Source of the DNA: Neorhizobium alkalisoli
GTDB lineage: Bacteria > Pseudomonadota > Alphaproteobacteria > Rhizobiales > Rhizobiaceae
Assembly: GCF_002968635.1 (NCBI RefSeq)
Contig: NZ_PVBN01000009.1
Span: forward strand, 186,001 to 250,000
DNA: 64,000 nucleotides
Direction of reading: 5' to 3'
Part shown: positions 34,722 through 45,300 of the stretch, one piece after another
How positions within the stretch are numbered: the first letter of the stretch is position 1
Layout of the letters: every line of letters begins with the position of its first letter
Notes under the pieces: generated by a model
Database searches by the model: none
Told to the model about the DNA's origin: nothing
The model's input: the letters and a program-made list of their open reading frames with translations, nothing else
Program-made: the position numbers and the translations under genes

Positions 34722-35809
34722 TCTCTGTCGTCTTGCCCGTCTACAATGGTGAACCTTATCTCGCTGCCGCGATCGAGAGCATTCTGCGCCAGGACTATGA
34801 GCGCTTTGAGATCGTCGCCATCGACGACGGCTCGAATGACCTCTCCCTTGATATTCTTCAGCGGTATCGGAAGATCGACGATCGCGTCCGCATCGTCTCA
34901 CGCGAGAACCGCGGGCTTATTGCGACCCTGAACGAAGGCATTGCCCTGGCAAAGGGTGACCTGATCGCCCGAATGGACGCGGACGATATTTCCTACCCGA
35001 CCCGTTTTTCCCGGCAGGTCGCGCTCTTTGAGCAGCAGCCTCGGCTTGCAATCAGCGGAACGGAAGTCGACCGGCTTCTCGGTAGCCGCGTCGTGCGCAG
35101 CACGCCAAATCCCATTTATCAGTCGGGCGATTGGCACATACTGTCGCTGTTCTTCACGATCTTCCTGCATTCGACCGTGATGTATAATCGCAAGGTCATC
35201 CCCGAAGACATGCTGGTGTATGACGCGAGCTATATCCACGCGGAGGATTTCGATCTCTTCAGGCGGATTGCACGTGAGTTTCCGGCTGCGATGATCGATG
35301 AGAGCTTGGTCGCCTATCGTATCCACTCCGACAGCGTTACAAGCAAGCACAGGCGGCAAATGCGCCGGACCCACCTGAAGATCGTCGCCGAGAACCTCGA
35401 ACGACAAGGTCTCAACGACGATCCCGACGCTCTTCTTGATATTGGCGCCGCCGTTACGCCGGATACGATACGCCGAGCCGCCGATTGCATGCTCGCGATC
35501 GAAGGAAAAATCGCCAGGCAAGCTGATACGGCCTCCAGCAGCTATGCGGAGGGCGCCCTGTGTTTCTTCTATTTCCTCTATCAATTCATTGCTGATGAGC
35601 AGCGTCCGGAGCTGACCCACGCATTTCTCAAGCGAACCGGAAAATGGGAGGTCATCCGGCGTCGGGAACGCTACGGGCTTCGAGCCGCCGTCGCTGCACC
35701 CTGGTTGAGCCGCATGTCAGAGGGGGTGATCCGCAGACTTGATGGGATGGCACGATATTATCAGTCGGTGCCGGCCAAGACGGTGCTGCCGCTTCAAGGG
35801 CTCGCGTGA
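34706..35809 (+). CDS. Family 2 glycosyltransferase
   Basis: A 367-residue GT2 enzyme with a GT-A fold: N-terminal ISVVLPVYNGEPYLAAAIESIL, the nucleotide-sugar Asp in IDDGSND, and the metal-binding ARMDADD (residues about 91-97). The acceptor-side HAEDFDLFRRI carries the ED pair expected for the catalytic base. It has no membrane helix, so it works at the cytoplasmic face. It adds a sugar to a growing lipid-linked glycan. It is followed by a second GT2 whose ATG overlaps its stop. Confidence 0.88.
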   Translation: MSSPMISVVLPVYNGEPYLAAAIESILRQDYERFEIVAIDDGSNDLSLDILQRYRKIDDRVRIVSRENRGLIATLNEGIALAKGDLIARMDADDISYPTRFSRQVALFEQQPRLAISGTEVDRLLGSRVVRSTPNPIYQSGDWHILSLFFTIFLHSTVMYNRKVIPEDMLVYDASYIHAEDFDLFRRIAREFPAAMIDESLVAYRIHSDSVTSKHRRQMRRTHLKIVAENLERQGLNDDPDALLDIGAAVTPDTIRRAADCMLAIEGKIARQADTASSSYAEGALCFFYFLYQFIADEQRPELTHAFLKRTGKWEVIRRRERYGLRAAVAAPWLSRMSEGVIRRLDGMARYYQSVPAKTVLPLQGLA

Positions 35810-36834
35810 TGTCCATGAAGCACGAAGTCCTCAACGAACACGCCGGTCCCCGCTTGTCTTTCGACGGGCGTCCGCCCCCCGATGCAAGCTTCATTGTCTG
35901 CACCCGGAACCGCGCGGCAGCACTCGAAGCCTGTATCACCTCGATCGAAGCGGCCTGCAAAGCCTGTTCTGTGTTGAGTTGCGAGTTGGTCGTGGTCGAC
36001 AATGGCTCCACCGACGATACAATCCAGCGCTTATCCCGGATCGCGGCGAGATCCATTGTTCCCGTCACGTGGATGGTGGAACCGCAGACCGGCCTGGCTG
36101 CCGCACGCAATACCGGGATGGAACGGGCGCGCGGCCGGATTCTGATCTTCATCGATGATGACTGTATCGTCGAGAGCACCTACCTCCAGGACCTGGATCG
36201 ACATTATTCGGCAGGCGAGCGGTGTATTATCCGAGGCGGCTGCGTCGATCTCGGCAGCCCGCGTGACCTGCCTTTTACGATCAAGCGGTCGCGATTTCGG
36301 GCCCGCTTCACGCCGGATGTTCATCCGGGCGGCTTCGTGCTCGGCTGCAACATGACGATGCATCGGGAAGCGGCAATCCGCATTGGCCGCTTTGACGAGC
36401 GGTTCGGCGCCGGCGGCCCGCTGCGATCTGCAGAAGATACGGACTACCTCGTCCGTGCCTATCAACTCGGTATTCCGATCGAATATGTTCCAGACATGAC
36501 GGTTCAGCATTTTCATGGCCGAACCACACGAGATGCCATCGAACGGCTTCACCGGGATTACAGCTTGGGAAACGGCGGCCTGTGTATCAAGCACGCGTTC
36601 ACGGCTCCCTGGCTGTTCCGCCATTTCTGTTGGACAATAAGGTCGGCGTGGCGGGAACTGTTCGGCGGCTATCGTTTCGATTCCGAGGTTTCGCTGTCGC
36701 ATTTGCCGATCGTGCTCATGAACCTCGTCGGAGCCGCAAAGTTTGCCTTTATTGCCATCCGTCGGCCAAAACGGATGGACTTTGACGGGATCAGCCGGCT
36801 CGCCCGACCTCAAGGGGAATCGCCGCCATGCTAG
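35809..36834 (+). CDS. Family 2 glycosyltransferase
   Basis: A 341-residue GT2 enzyme: ASFIVCTRNRAAALEACITSI, VVDNGSTDDT, AARNTGMERARGRILIFIDDDC (the DDD metal site near residue 118), and a downstream acceptor segment GAGGPLRSAEDTDYLVRA with the ED base. The start overlaps the previous stop (TGATG); a GTG one codon earlier is also possible. Its 3' end overlaps the ABC exporter start by 7 bp. Together the two GT2 enzymes build a short oligosaccharide. Confidence 0.87.
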   Translation: MSMKHEVLNEHAGPRLSFDGRPPPDASFIVCTRNRAAALEACITSIEAACKACSVLSCELVVVDNGSTDDTIQRLSRIAARSIVPVTWMVEPQTGLAAARNTGMERARGRILIFIDDDCIVESTYLQDLDRHYSAGERCIIRGGCVDLGSPRDLPFTIKRSRFRARFTPDVHPGGFVLGCNMTMHREAAIRIGRFDERFGAGGPLRSAEDTDYLVRAYQLGIPIEYVPDMTVQHFHGRTTRDAIERLHRDYSLGNGGLCIKHAFTAPWLFRHFCWTIRSAWRELFGGYRFDSEVSLSHLPIVLMNLVGAAKFAFIAIRRPKRMDFDGISRLARPQGESPPC

Positions 36835-38606
36835 AATTCCTCACATCGCGTTTCGAGCTATTGCGCCAGGCGCTGGGCAGGAAGGCCGGCCTCCTGGTAA
36901 TCGTCGTCGTTCTGGGACTGAGCAGCGCCGTTCTCGAGGGCACCGGCATCGGCCTTATCATTCCGATGCTCAGCATCATCGCCGGCGAGAGCGGGGATTC
37001 GCGAGTAGCCGGCCTCTCAGCCATTTTCCAGCAGGTGGGAGCGGGGCTGGATGATCGGACGAGGCTGATTGCAATTGCCGCCGCCATTCTCGGACTGATC
37101 ACCGTTAAAAATGTCCTGGCTTTTGCCAACGCGGTGCTGTCCAATTTCATATACGGCAAAGCCAGCCATTCCATCCGGAACTCCCTTGCCAACCAGCTTT
37201 TGACGATAGGCTACCCGTTTTTCCTCCAGGAAAGCCCGGGGCGGCTGCTGAATATCATCTCAAACGAATCCTGGCGGGCTTCGGATGCGATCCAAACCAT
37301 TCTTGCTGCGATCGTAAACGCATCCGCCGTTGTTATTCTGCTCGCGTTTCTACTGCTTCTTTCGTGGCAGATGACGCTGTGTGTCACACTTGGCCTCGTC
37401 CTGATCCAGGCCGTTCACGCGATCCTGTCGACCGGCCTGAAAGGCCCGAGCCGCCACGTGACCTCGTTCAACAGCGAACTCGCCAATCGAATGCTTCACC
37501 TCGTCCACGCCGGCCGGCTCATCCGCGCATTCGGGCAGGAATTGAGGGAGAGGACGATCTTCGACTCGGCTTCGGATGCCGTACGAAGGGCGGGCTTCGT
37601 TCTCCAATGCCGCCAGGCGACCCTTCCGCCGCTGACCGAGGTGCTGCATTCCGCCCTGTTTCTCACTGTCGTTGTCAGCGCGTGGAGCTTGGGAGTGAGT
37701 TTCCCGGTCATCGTGGCTTTCGTGGTCCTGCTCTACAGGCTGCAGCCGCATGTGCGTGCGCTGCAAATGGCCTGGAGCCAGATCCAGGGATGGAGCGGTT
37801 CGCTGGAAGAGGTTGGATGGCTGCTGGATCCTTCCGACAAACCGCCGCCGCCGCGGGGTCATCATTCCATCAGCGGACTGCGCGAGCAGATCGAATTCGA
37901 TCACGTGACTTTCAGATATCCGGGCGCCGGCATGCGGCCAGGCGTGCTGCGTTCCGCCACGTTCGACATTCGCCAGGGCCGCTCGACGGCAATTATCGGG
38001 CGGTCGGGCGCCGGGAAGACCACGATCGTCAATCTGCTATGCCGATTTGTGGAGCCGGATCAGGGAAATATTCTTGTCGACGGCATTCCACTCGACCAAA
38101 TCGATCCCGCCGCGTGGCGCCGACAGATTGCGCTTGCCAGCCAGGATCTCGAACTGGTGGACGGCACCATTTTTGAGAACATTGTCTACGGCCACGAGGC
38201 CTCCCTTCCCGAAGTGGAAAGCGCAGCCCGACTTGCCGAGGCGCATGAGTTTATCGAGAAACTGCCTGACGGATATGACACCGTCGTCGGCTACCGGGGA
38301 GCGAGCCTGTCGGCCGGTCAGCGACAGCGGATCGCCCTGGCAAGAGCTCTGGTCCGCGATCCGGAAATCCTGATCCTCGATGAGGCCACGAATGCCATGG
38401 ACGGCCTATCCGAGGCGTCGATCATAGAGACCTTGAAATTAAGAGCCGGACGCCGCACCACAATCGTTATCAGCCATCACTACAGCACCATTTCCTTCTG
38501 CGACGAGGTTGTCATTCTCGGTGCCGGCCGCGTCCGCAATCAGACGCCGTTTGCCGAAGTTGCCTCCCTGAGCATGGAACAGCTTTACGAACATGAGACG
38601 CCCTGA
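36828..38606 (+). CDS. ABC exporter/flippase (fused membrane and ATPase domains)
   Basis: A 592-residue half-transporter of the MsbA/PglK kind. Six membrane helices fill residues about 20-320, then a nucleotide-binding domain (about 350-590) has Walker A GRSGAGKTT, the signature LSAGQRQRIALARAL (A in place of the usual second G), and Walker B ILILDEATNAMDG. It acts as a homodimer. As last gene of the operon with two glycosyltransferases and an acyltransferase it probably flips or exports the finished glycolipid. Confidence 0.88.
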   Translation: MLEFLTSRFELLRQALGRKAGLLVIVVVLGLSSAVLEGTGIGLIIPMLSIIAGESGDSRVAGLSAIFQQVGAGLDDRTRLIAIAAAILGLITVKNVLAFANAVLSNFIYGKASHSIRNSLANQLLTIGYPFFLQESPGRLLNIISNESWRASDAIQTILAAIVNASAVVILLAFLLLLSWQMTLCVTLGLVLIQAVHAILSTGLKGPSRHVTSFNSELANRMLHLVHAGRLIRAFGQELRERTIFDSASDAVRRAGFVLQCRQATLPPLTEVLHSALFLTVVVSAWSLGVSFPVIVAFVVLLYRLQPHVRALQMAWSQIQGWSGSLEEVGWLLDPSDKPPPPRGHHSISGLREQIEFDHVTFRYPGAGMRPGVLRSATFDIRQGRSTAIIGRSGAGKTTIVNLLCRFVEPDQGNILVDGIPLDQIDPAAWRRQIALASQDLELVDGTIFENIVYGHEASLPEVESAARLAEAHEFIEKLPDGYDTVVGYRGASLSAGQRQRIALARALVRDPEILILDEATNAMDGLSEASIIETLKLRAGRRTTIVISHHYSTISFCDEVVILGAGRVRNQTPFAEVASLSMEQLYEHETP

Positions 38607-38663
38607 TTCAGCAAGAGACCCGGCTAGCTTGGCTCGCCGCGCCGATGTAACGACCTCACGTTC

Positions 38664-40217
38664 TCAATGAGCGGATACGACCGCCTTCTCGTCGATATTT
38701 GCGCGGGCATAGATCTTTCGGGCGCAGGCCGCGAGCACGAGCAGCGTCACGGCGGCGAGCAGGCAGCAGCTCGCGAAGCCCGTTGAAAAAGATTGACGGG
38801 CAGCTTCAAGCCAGGCCGGCGCCAAGTTCCCGTCAAGTGCCTTCGCGGTTTCGACCGCGCCGCCGATCGTCGTCCTCACCGCCGCCGTCTGAGCGGGATC
38901 GAGCCCGTCGATATTCACGCCGTCCATCAGCATGCGATAGATCAAGGTGCCCAGGCTGCCGAGCAGCGCGATGCCGAGCGCGCCTCCAAATTCCGCGCTG
39001 GTTTCCGAAATCGCCGAGGCGGAGCCGGACCTTTCAGGCGGCGCTGCTCCCACGATCAGGCCTGTCGTCGTCAGCACGACCGGCACGAAGCCGACGGCGA
39101 TCACCATGGTTGAGCCGAGAACCCCGAAAAGACTTTCGGAATAGGCGGCGACCGACATCAGCAACATGCCTGCAGCGTTGATTACCAGACCCAGTAACAC
39201 GGTGCGGACCGGGCCGAAACGGTTGGTGAACCGATAGGCCTGCAGAGACATGACCGTGAAGACGATCGAGGAAGGGACCGACCAAAGAGCCGCTTCGAGC
39301 GGTGTGAGGCCAAGGACGAACTGGAGGAAAAGGTTCTGGTAAAGAAAGACGCCGAAGACGAAGAACATCCCGGCAAGGTTCACCAGAAGCGAGGCTGTGA
39401 AGGCGGGTAGCGCAAAGAGCTTCAGCTCGATCAAGGGGTCCGGCAGGGTCTTCTGACGGTTCACGAACAGCCAGCCGACAGCAAGTCCGGCGGCGATCGG
39501 CAGCAGATAGCGAAGATCGAAACCGTCTGCCGCCATGTGCTTGAAGCCGTAGATGATCGGCAGCACGGTGGCGAGCGACAGCAGCACGCTCAGGAGGTCA
39601 AGCTTGGCGCCGCCCGGGCTCTTGTATTCCGGCAGCAGGATCGGCGCTACGACCAGCAGGACGAGCATGACCGGGATGTTGATGAGAAACACTGCGCCCC
39701 AGTGGAAATATTGCAGCAGAAAACCGCCCAGAAGCGGCCCGATCAGGCCACCGAGGGCAAACGCCGTGCCCCAGATGCCGATGGCGCGGTTGCGTTCCGC
39801 TTCGTCCTTGAACAGGTTGACGATCAGCGACAGTGTCGAGGGCGCGATCGTCGCTCCGGCGATGCCGAGAAGCGCCCGTGATGCAATGAGCTGCTGCGCG
39901 GTGGTGGAAAAGGCCGCCAGCGCCGAGGCGACACCGAAGGCGGCTGCGCCGATCAGCAGCACGCGGCGGCGACCGATTCGATCCCCCAGCGTGCCCATCG
40001 TGACCAGGAAGCCGGCGACCATGAAACCGTAGATATCGTTGATCCAGAGCAGTTCGGAGGCCGATGGGTCGAGGTCGGCGACGATCGCGGGAATGGCCAG
40101 GAACAGGATGGAAAGATCCATCGAATAGATAAGGCAGGCAATCGACAGCACGCAGGCGCCGATCCACTCCCTGCGGCCAGCGAGATTCGGGCTCGCATTG
40201 CCTCTCTCGATACGCAT
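38664..40217 (-). CDS. MFS multidrug exporter, DHA2 family (14 helices)
   Basis: A 517-residue drug/proton antiporter of the DHA2 group (EmrB/QacA/SmvA-like), with 14 predicted membrane segments. It has motif A, GDRIGRRRVLLIG (near residue 75), the DHA2-typical MDLSILFLAIPAIVADLDPS start, and motif C around the fifth helix (GGLIGPLLGG). Substrates are probably hydrophobic cations or biocides, by family. I start at the ATG of RIERGN with AGGAGG upstream; the 65 extra codons of the frame are not family-like. It is divergent from the TetR gene, 292 bp away. Confidence 0.9.
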   Translation of the reverse strand: MRIERGNASPNLAGRREWIGACVLSIACLIYSMDLSILFLAIPAIVADLDPSASELLWINDIYGFMVAGFLVTMGTLGDRIGRRRVLLIGAAAFGVASALAAFSTTAQQLIASRALLGIAGATIAPSTLSLIVNLFKDEAERNRAIGIWGTAFALGGLIGPLLGGFLLQYFHWGAVFLINIPVMLVLLVVAPILLPEYKSPGGAKLDLLSVLLSLATVLPIIYGFKHMAADGFDLRYLLPIAAGLAVGWLFVNRQKTLPDPLIELKLFALPAFTASLLVNLAGMFFVFGVFLYQNLFLQFVLGLTPLEAALWSVPSSIVFTVMSLQAYRFTNRFGPVRTVLLGLVINAAGMLLMSVAAYSESLFGVLGSTMVIAVGFVPVVLTTTGLIVGAAPPERSGSASAISETSAEFGGALGIALLGSLGTLIYRMLMDGVNIDGLDPAQTAAVRTTIGGAVETAKALDGNLAPAWLEAARQSFSTGFASCCLLAAVTLLVLAACARKIYARANIDEKAVVSAH

Positions 40218-40436
40218 GGAACTCCTCCTATCGCGGCGCGCAATGTGACCTGCCGGAGGAGGAATGGCAACCGACGTCTCGATACCCGCTACATCATGCC
40301 GACCGATTGGAGCGCTCAGGTCCGGCCGTCCAGGAGTTTCATGTGTCGTGCTCTCCTGCGCAACCGACCGCGCCCGCACCCCGAGCGCATTCTTCCGTTC
40401 GCCGTCATACACCCCTGCGGATCGACAATTTTTATG

Positions 40437-40448
40437 CGAACGATCGTT
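40437..40448. promoter_or_regulatory. TetR operator candidate, site 1
   Basis: CGAACGATCGTT, which contains a perfect 10-bp palindrome (AACGATCGTT). It matches site 2 read on the other strand (CGAACG-[A/G]-TCGT). Confidence 0.6.
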
Positions 40449-40465
40449 TTTCTATTGCATTTAAA

Positions 40466-40479
40466 TACGACCGTTCGTA
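40466..40479. promoter_or_regulatory. TetR operator candidate, site 2
   Basis: TACGACCGTTCGTA: arms TACGA/TCGTA around CCGT. Its reverse complement contains CGAACGGTCGT, one base different from site 1. It ends 30 nt before the TetR start, so the regulator probably represses itself and the pump genes that follow. Confidence 0.65.
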
Positions 40480-40509
40480 AATTGTGCAAGTGATAAATTG
40501 GAGAGTGAC

Positions 40510-41064
40510 GTGGGTCGCATTCGCAGAATCATGAAGGACGACATCCTCGATGCAGCCGAGCGGGTGGTTATGAAGCTTGGCGCGTCCGGGCTGTCCATCG
40601 ACGCCGTCGCCCAGGAAGCGGGCGTCAGCAAATCGACGGTCGTCTACGATCACAAGTCCAAGAGCGCCCTTCTTGAAGCCCTGATCGACCGTCGTCTCGC
40701 ACAGGAACTGGAACGGCAGGCTCAATCCGTCGCCGAAGCAGCCGATACGCCGCATCCCGAACTGTTCGGACGCATCAAGTCTGCTGAGCGGGTCGTGGAC
40801 GATACCGAGCGCGCGGTCGCGATGGCAATCAGCGCTTCGGTCTCATCGGAGGAAAAGCTCCAGCAGCAGATGCGGGACTGGACCTTGAGCGATCTCGAAG
40901 CAATGTCTTCGGGGCTGCGTCCGGAGGCTGCCCTGATGGCTTACCTCGCCCTGTCGGGCTTCTATTTCACCGAACTCTTCGGCTTCCATCAGTGGAGTCG
41001 GGGTGACCAGTCCAAAATTCTCGAAGGTGTGCGAACGATCTACACGTCCTATCCCGAGAAGTAA
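40510..41064 (+). CDS. TetR-family repressor of the RND pump
   Basis: A 184-residue TetR protein: the N-terminal helix-turn-helix ILDAAERVVMKLGASGLSIDAVAQEAGVSKSTVVYDHKSKSALLEALI (only the core cited), then a helical ligand domain. I choose the GTG start, with GGAGAG 4-5 nt upstream; the frame opens with a TTG four codons earlier. It is 45 bp upstream of the membrane-fusion gene. Two matching palindromes lie in its promoter. It senses an unknown pump substrate. Confidence 0.85.
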   Translation: MGRIRRIMKDDILDAAERVVMKLGASGLSIDAVAQEAGVSKSTVVYDHKSKSALLEALIDRRLAQELERQAQSVAEAADTPHPELFGRIKSAERVVDDTERAVAMAISASVSSEEKLQQQMRDWTLSDLEAMSSGLRPEAALMAYLALSGFYFTELFGFHQWSRGDQSKILEGVRTIYTSYPEK

Positions 41065-41108
41065 CCATCGCCCCCAAGGGCCAGCAACAAACGATCCAAG
41101 GAAGAACC

Positions 41109-42305
41109 ATGTACCGCTGCAGACAACTGCCGCGCCTGAAGGCGTGTCTTATCGCAACCTCCGTTCTCGCATTTACGGCAACGGGCGTCATCGCGCAGGA
41201 AGGCGGAGAAATGCCGCCTCCAGTCGTCGGTGTGCTCGATCTCAAGGCGCGTCCCGTACCAGTCGTCAGCGAACTGCCCGGCCGCGTGGCCGCGACCCGC
41301 GTCTCCGAAGTGCGCGCCCGCGTTTCCGGCATTCTGCAGGAACGGGTGTTCGAGCAGGGAACGCTCGTGAAGCAGGGCGAGGTCCTCTACCGCATCGATC
41401 CTCGGCTGTTCAAGGTCAGGGTGGCGAGCGCCGAGGCGACCCTGCGCCGGGCCGAGGCCACCCGCGACAATGCCAAGGTTCAGCTCGAGCGCCAGAAGAC
41501 ACTTCGCGAACGCAATATCGCCAGCGGGATCGAGTATGACACCGCCGCCGTCAATCTCGCCCAGGCCGAAGCCGATGTCGCTCTCCAGCAGGCTGCTCTC
41601 GAAGAAGCGAAGATCAATCTGGAATATACCGAGGTCCGCGCTCCGATCACAGGCATCATCGGCGGCGCCCTCGTCACCGAAGGCGCGCTCGTGACGGCCG
41701 ACGGCACGTCGAACCTTGCGCTGATCCAGCAGATCGATCCGGTCTACGCCGACTTCACCCAGTCCGCGCAGGACCTCCTCGCTCTGCGGCGCGCGGTCAC
41801 CGACGGCAAGCTGGCCAGCCCCGCCCCCGGCGAGGCAAGCGTCGAACTCGTCTTCGACGGTGGCGGCGTCTACGGCCGGAAGGGAAAGCTGCTGTTCTCC
41901 AGTGCCAACGTCGATTCCACCACGGGCCAGGTCACGCTCCGCGCGGAATTCCCTAACCCGAACGGCGACCTCCTGCCGGGCATGTATGTCCGCGTGCGCA
42001 TCGAGCAGGCCGTCCGTCAGGGTGCGATCACGGTTCCGCAGCGATCCATTCTCCGGACCCAGGATGGCAAGGCGCAGGTCTACGTCGTCGTTGCGGACGG
42101 CACCGCCAAGATGCGCGACGTCGAGCTTGGCCAGTCGCTCGGCCAGGAATGGGTGGTGGAGAGTGGCCTGCAGGTCGGCGACAAGGTCGTGGTCGACGGC
42201 GTGCAGAAAGTGCAGCCGGACACCAAGGTCGCACCGGAGCCATGGATATCGGGCGAACAGAAGCAACCGGGCGGGGAAACAGCGCCCGCCACCTCGGGCC
42301 AGTAA
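41109..42305 (+). CDS. RND efflux membrane-fusion protein (AcrA/MexA type)
   Basis: A 398-residue periplasmic adaptor with a signal peptide (to GVIAQ). It shows the barrel-sandwich half-motifs (LPGRVAATRVSEVRARVSGIL and YTEVRAPITGIIGG), a long alpha-hairpin between them (residues about 100-170), and the beta-barrel and membrane-proximal domains. There is no lipobox Cys near the cleavage site, unlike AcrA and MexA. It links the inner-membrane RND pump encoded 9 bp downstream to an outer-membrane channel that is not in the window. Confidence 0.92.
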   Translation: MYRCRQLPRLKACLIATSVLAFTATGVIAQEGGEMPPPVVGVLDLKARPVPVVSELPGRVAATRVSEVRARVSGILQERVFEQGTLVKQGEVLYRIDPRLFKVRVASAEATLRRAEATRDNAKVQLERQKTLRERNIASGIEYDTAAVNLAQAEADVALQQAALEEAKINLEYTEVRAPITGIIGGALVTEGALVTADGTSNLALIQQIDPVYADFTQSAQDLLALRRAVTDGKLASPAPGEASVELVFDGGGVYGRKGKLLFSSANVDSTTGQVTLRAEFPNPNGDLLPGMYVRVRIEQAVRQGAITVPQRSILRTQDGKAQVYVVVADGTAKMRDVELGQSLGQEWVVESGLQVGDKVVVDGVQKVQPDTKVAPEPWISGEQKQPGGETAPATSGQ

Positions 42306-42314
42306 GGTAGTACA

Positions 42315-45300
42315 ATGGCACAGTTCTTCATCAGCAGGCCGATCCTTGCCTGGGTCTTCGCGCTGTTCATCTCCATCGCGGGTATCATTGCCCTGCCCTT
42401 CCTGCCGATCGCGCAGTATCCCAAAGTCGCGCCGCCGCAGCTTACCATTTCCACCGCGTATCCCGGTGCTTCGCCGCAGGAGATCTATCAGGGCGTGACG
42501 CGCCTCATCGAGGAGGAGCTCAACGGCGTCAGCGGCATGATGTATTTCGAGTCGACCTCCGACACATCGGGCGCGGTCAGCATCAACGCCACCTTCGAGG
42601 CCGGAACCGACATCGACCAGGCATCGGTCGACGTCCAGAACGCCATTCGTCGCGTGGAATCCCGCCTTCCCTCCGCTGTCACGTCGCAGGGTGTCACCGT
42701 CGAAGAGGCGGCATCCGGCTTCCTCATGATGGTCACGCTTACGTCGACCGATGGCCGCATGGATGAAGTGGCTCTTGGCGACTACCTGAACCGCAACGTG
42801 CTCGGCGAGATCCGCCGCCTCGACGGCGTGGGCCGCGCCCAGATGTTCGCCGCCCAGCGCGCGATGCGTGTGTGGATCGACCCGACAAGATGGTCGGGCT
42901 CAACCTCACGGCATCCGATATCAACGCTGCCATCACGGCCCAGAATGCACAGGTCGCGGCTGGCCAGATCGGCGCAGCTCCGAACCCCGTCAGCCAGGAT
43001 CTGACGGCGACGGTCCTCGTGCAGGGTCAGCTCTCCGATCCCACGGCGTTCGGCAATATCATCCTGCGGGCCAATCCCGACGGCAGTGCCGTCCTCCTCA
43101 AGGATGTCGCGCGGATCGAGCTCGGAGCCGAGAACTACAACTTCACCAGCCGCCTGAACGGCCAGCCGAGCGCCGCGGTCGGCATTCAGTTGTCATCCAC
43201 GGGTAACGCCGTTGCCACGTCGGCCGCCGTCAGGGCGAAGATGGACGAGCTGTCGCAGTTCTTCCCGAAAGGCGTGGAATACGCCACGCCCTACGACACC
43301 AGCCCGTTCGTCTCGGCATCGATCGAGAAGGTGCTGCACACGCTGATCGAAGCGGTCGTGCTGGTCTTCGTCGTGATGTTCGTCTTCCTGCAGAACTTCC
43401 GCTACACGGTCATCCCGACGCTCGTCGTTCCCGTGGCGCTACTCGGCACCTGCGCGATCATGTTCGCGACCGGGTTCTCCATCAACGTGCTCACGATGTT
43501 CGCGATGGTCCTCGCCATCGGCATCCTGGTCGACGATGCGATCGTCGTCGTCGAGAATGTCGAACGCATCATGGCGGAGGAAGGCCTCTCGCCGAAGGCC
43601 GCCACCCGCAAGGCGATGAGCCAGATCACGGGCGCGATCCTCGGCATCACGCTGGTTTTGGCCTGCGTCTTCGTGCCCATGGCCTTTTTCCCCGGATCGA
43701 CCGGCATCATCTACCGCCAGTTCTCTCTGACGATGGTCGTCTCGATCCTGTTCTCGGCGTTCCTGGCGCTTTCGCTCACCCCCGCCCTGTGCGCCACCTT
43801 CCTGAAGCCGATCAAGAAGGGCCACCACGAAAAGAGGGGCTTCGCTGGCTGGTTCAATCGGAACTTCGACGGCCTGACCAACGGCTACGTCAAGGTCACC
43901 AATGGCATGGCACGCCGCGCAGGCCGGATGATGGTCATCTACCTCGCCCTCGTCGTCGGCCTCGGCTACTTGTTCGTCAACCTGCCGTCGGCCTTCGTCC
44001 CCGCCGAAGACCAGGGCAACCTGCTGGTCGATATCCAGGGACCGCCGGAAGCGAGCGCCAACCGGACGCAGGCATCAGTGCAACAGATCGAGGAGATCTT
44101 CAAATCCGAGCCGGGCGTGAAGGACGTCATCGCCATCCAGGGCTTCAGCTTCTCCGGCAGCGGCGCGAACGCAGCTCTGATGTTCGTTACCCTCAAGGAC
44201 TGGAGTGAACGGGGCGACGGCAATTCCGCGCAGGAGATCGCCGACCGCGTGAACATGCAGCTCTTCGGTCTCAAGGACGCGACCAGCTACGCGCTGTCGC
44301 CGCCCGCCATCGAGGGGTTCGGAGCAACGGGCGGCTTCGCGTTCCGTCTCCAGGACCGTAACGGTGTGGGCCAGGCCGCGCTGTCTGCGGCAGGCGCTGA
44401 CCTCATGGCAAAGGCGAGCCAGAGCCCGCTGCTGACAGGCATGCGCGTCGAGGGTCTGCCGGATGCCGCCCAGGTTCTGCTTGTGATCGATCGCGAGAAG
44501 GCAAACACGTTCGGCGTCACCTTCTCCGACATCAACAACACCATCACCGCCAATCTCGGGTCGTCCTACATCAACGACTTCCCGAACGCCGGCCGCATGC
44601 AGCGCGTCATCGTGCAGGCGAAGGACCAGAGCCGTCTCCAGGTCGAGGATCTGCTCAAGCTCAACGTCCGCAATGCAAGCGGCGGCATGGTGCCGTTGTC
44701 GTCCTTTGCCATCGCGCAGTGGCAGAAGGGTTCACCGCAGATCGTCGGCTATAACGGCTATCCGACAATGCGTATCGCGGGCGAGCCTGCGCCCGGCAAC
44801 TCGTCTGGTGCTGCGATCGCGGAGATGGAACGTCTGGCAGGTGAGATGCCGGAAGGTATCGGCTTTGAATGGACCGGCCAGTCACTCGAGGAGATCAAGT
44901 CCGGTTCGCAGGCTCCGTTCCTGTTTGGTATTAGCCTGCTCTTCGTCTTCCTGCTGCTGGCGGGTCTCTACGAGAGCTGGTCGATCCCGCTCTCGGTCAT
45001 GCTCGTCGTGCCGCTGGGTGTCATCGGCTGCGTCCTCGCTGTCATGGCTGCGGGCATGCCCAACGACATCTACTTCAACGTGGGCCTGATCGCGATCATC
45101 GGCCTGTCCGCGAAGAACGCGATCCTGATCATCGAGTTCGCCAAGGACAACTACGCGGAAGGCAAGTCGCTGCTGGAATCGGCGATCGAGGCCGCCCGTC
45201 TCCGGTTCCGGCCGATCATCATGACATCGCTCGCCTTCACCCTCGGAGTAGTGCCGCTCGCCATCGCCTCGGGGGCCAGCGCCGCCAGCCAGAATGCCAT

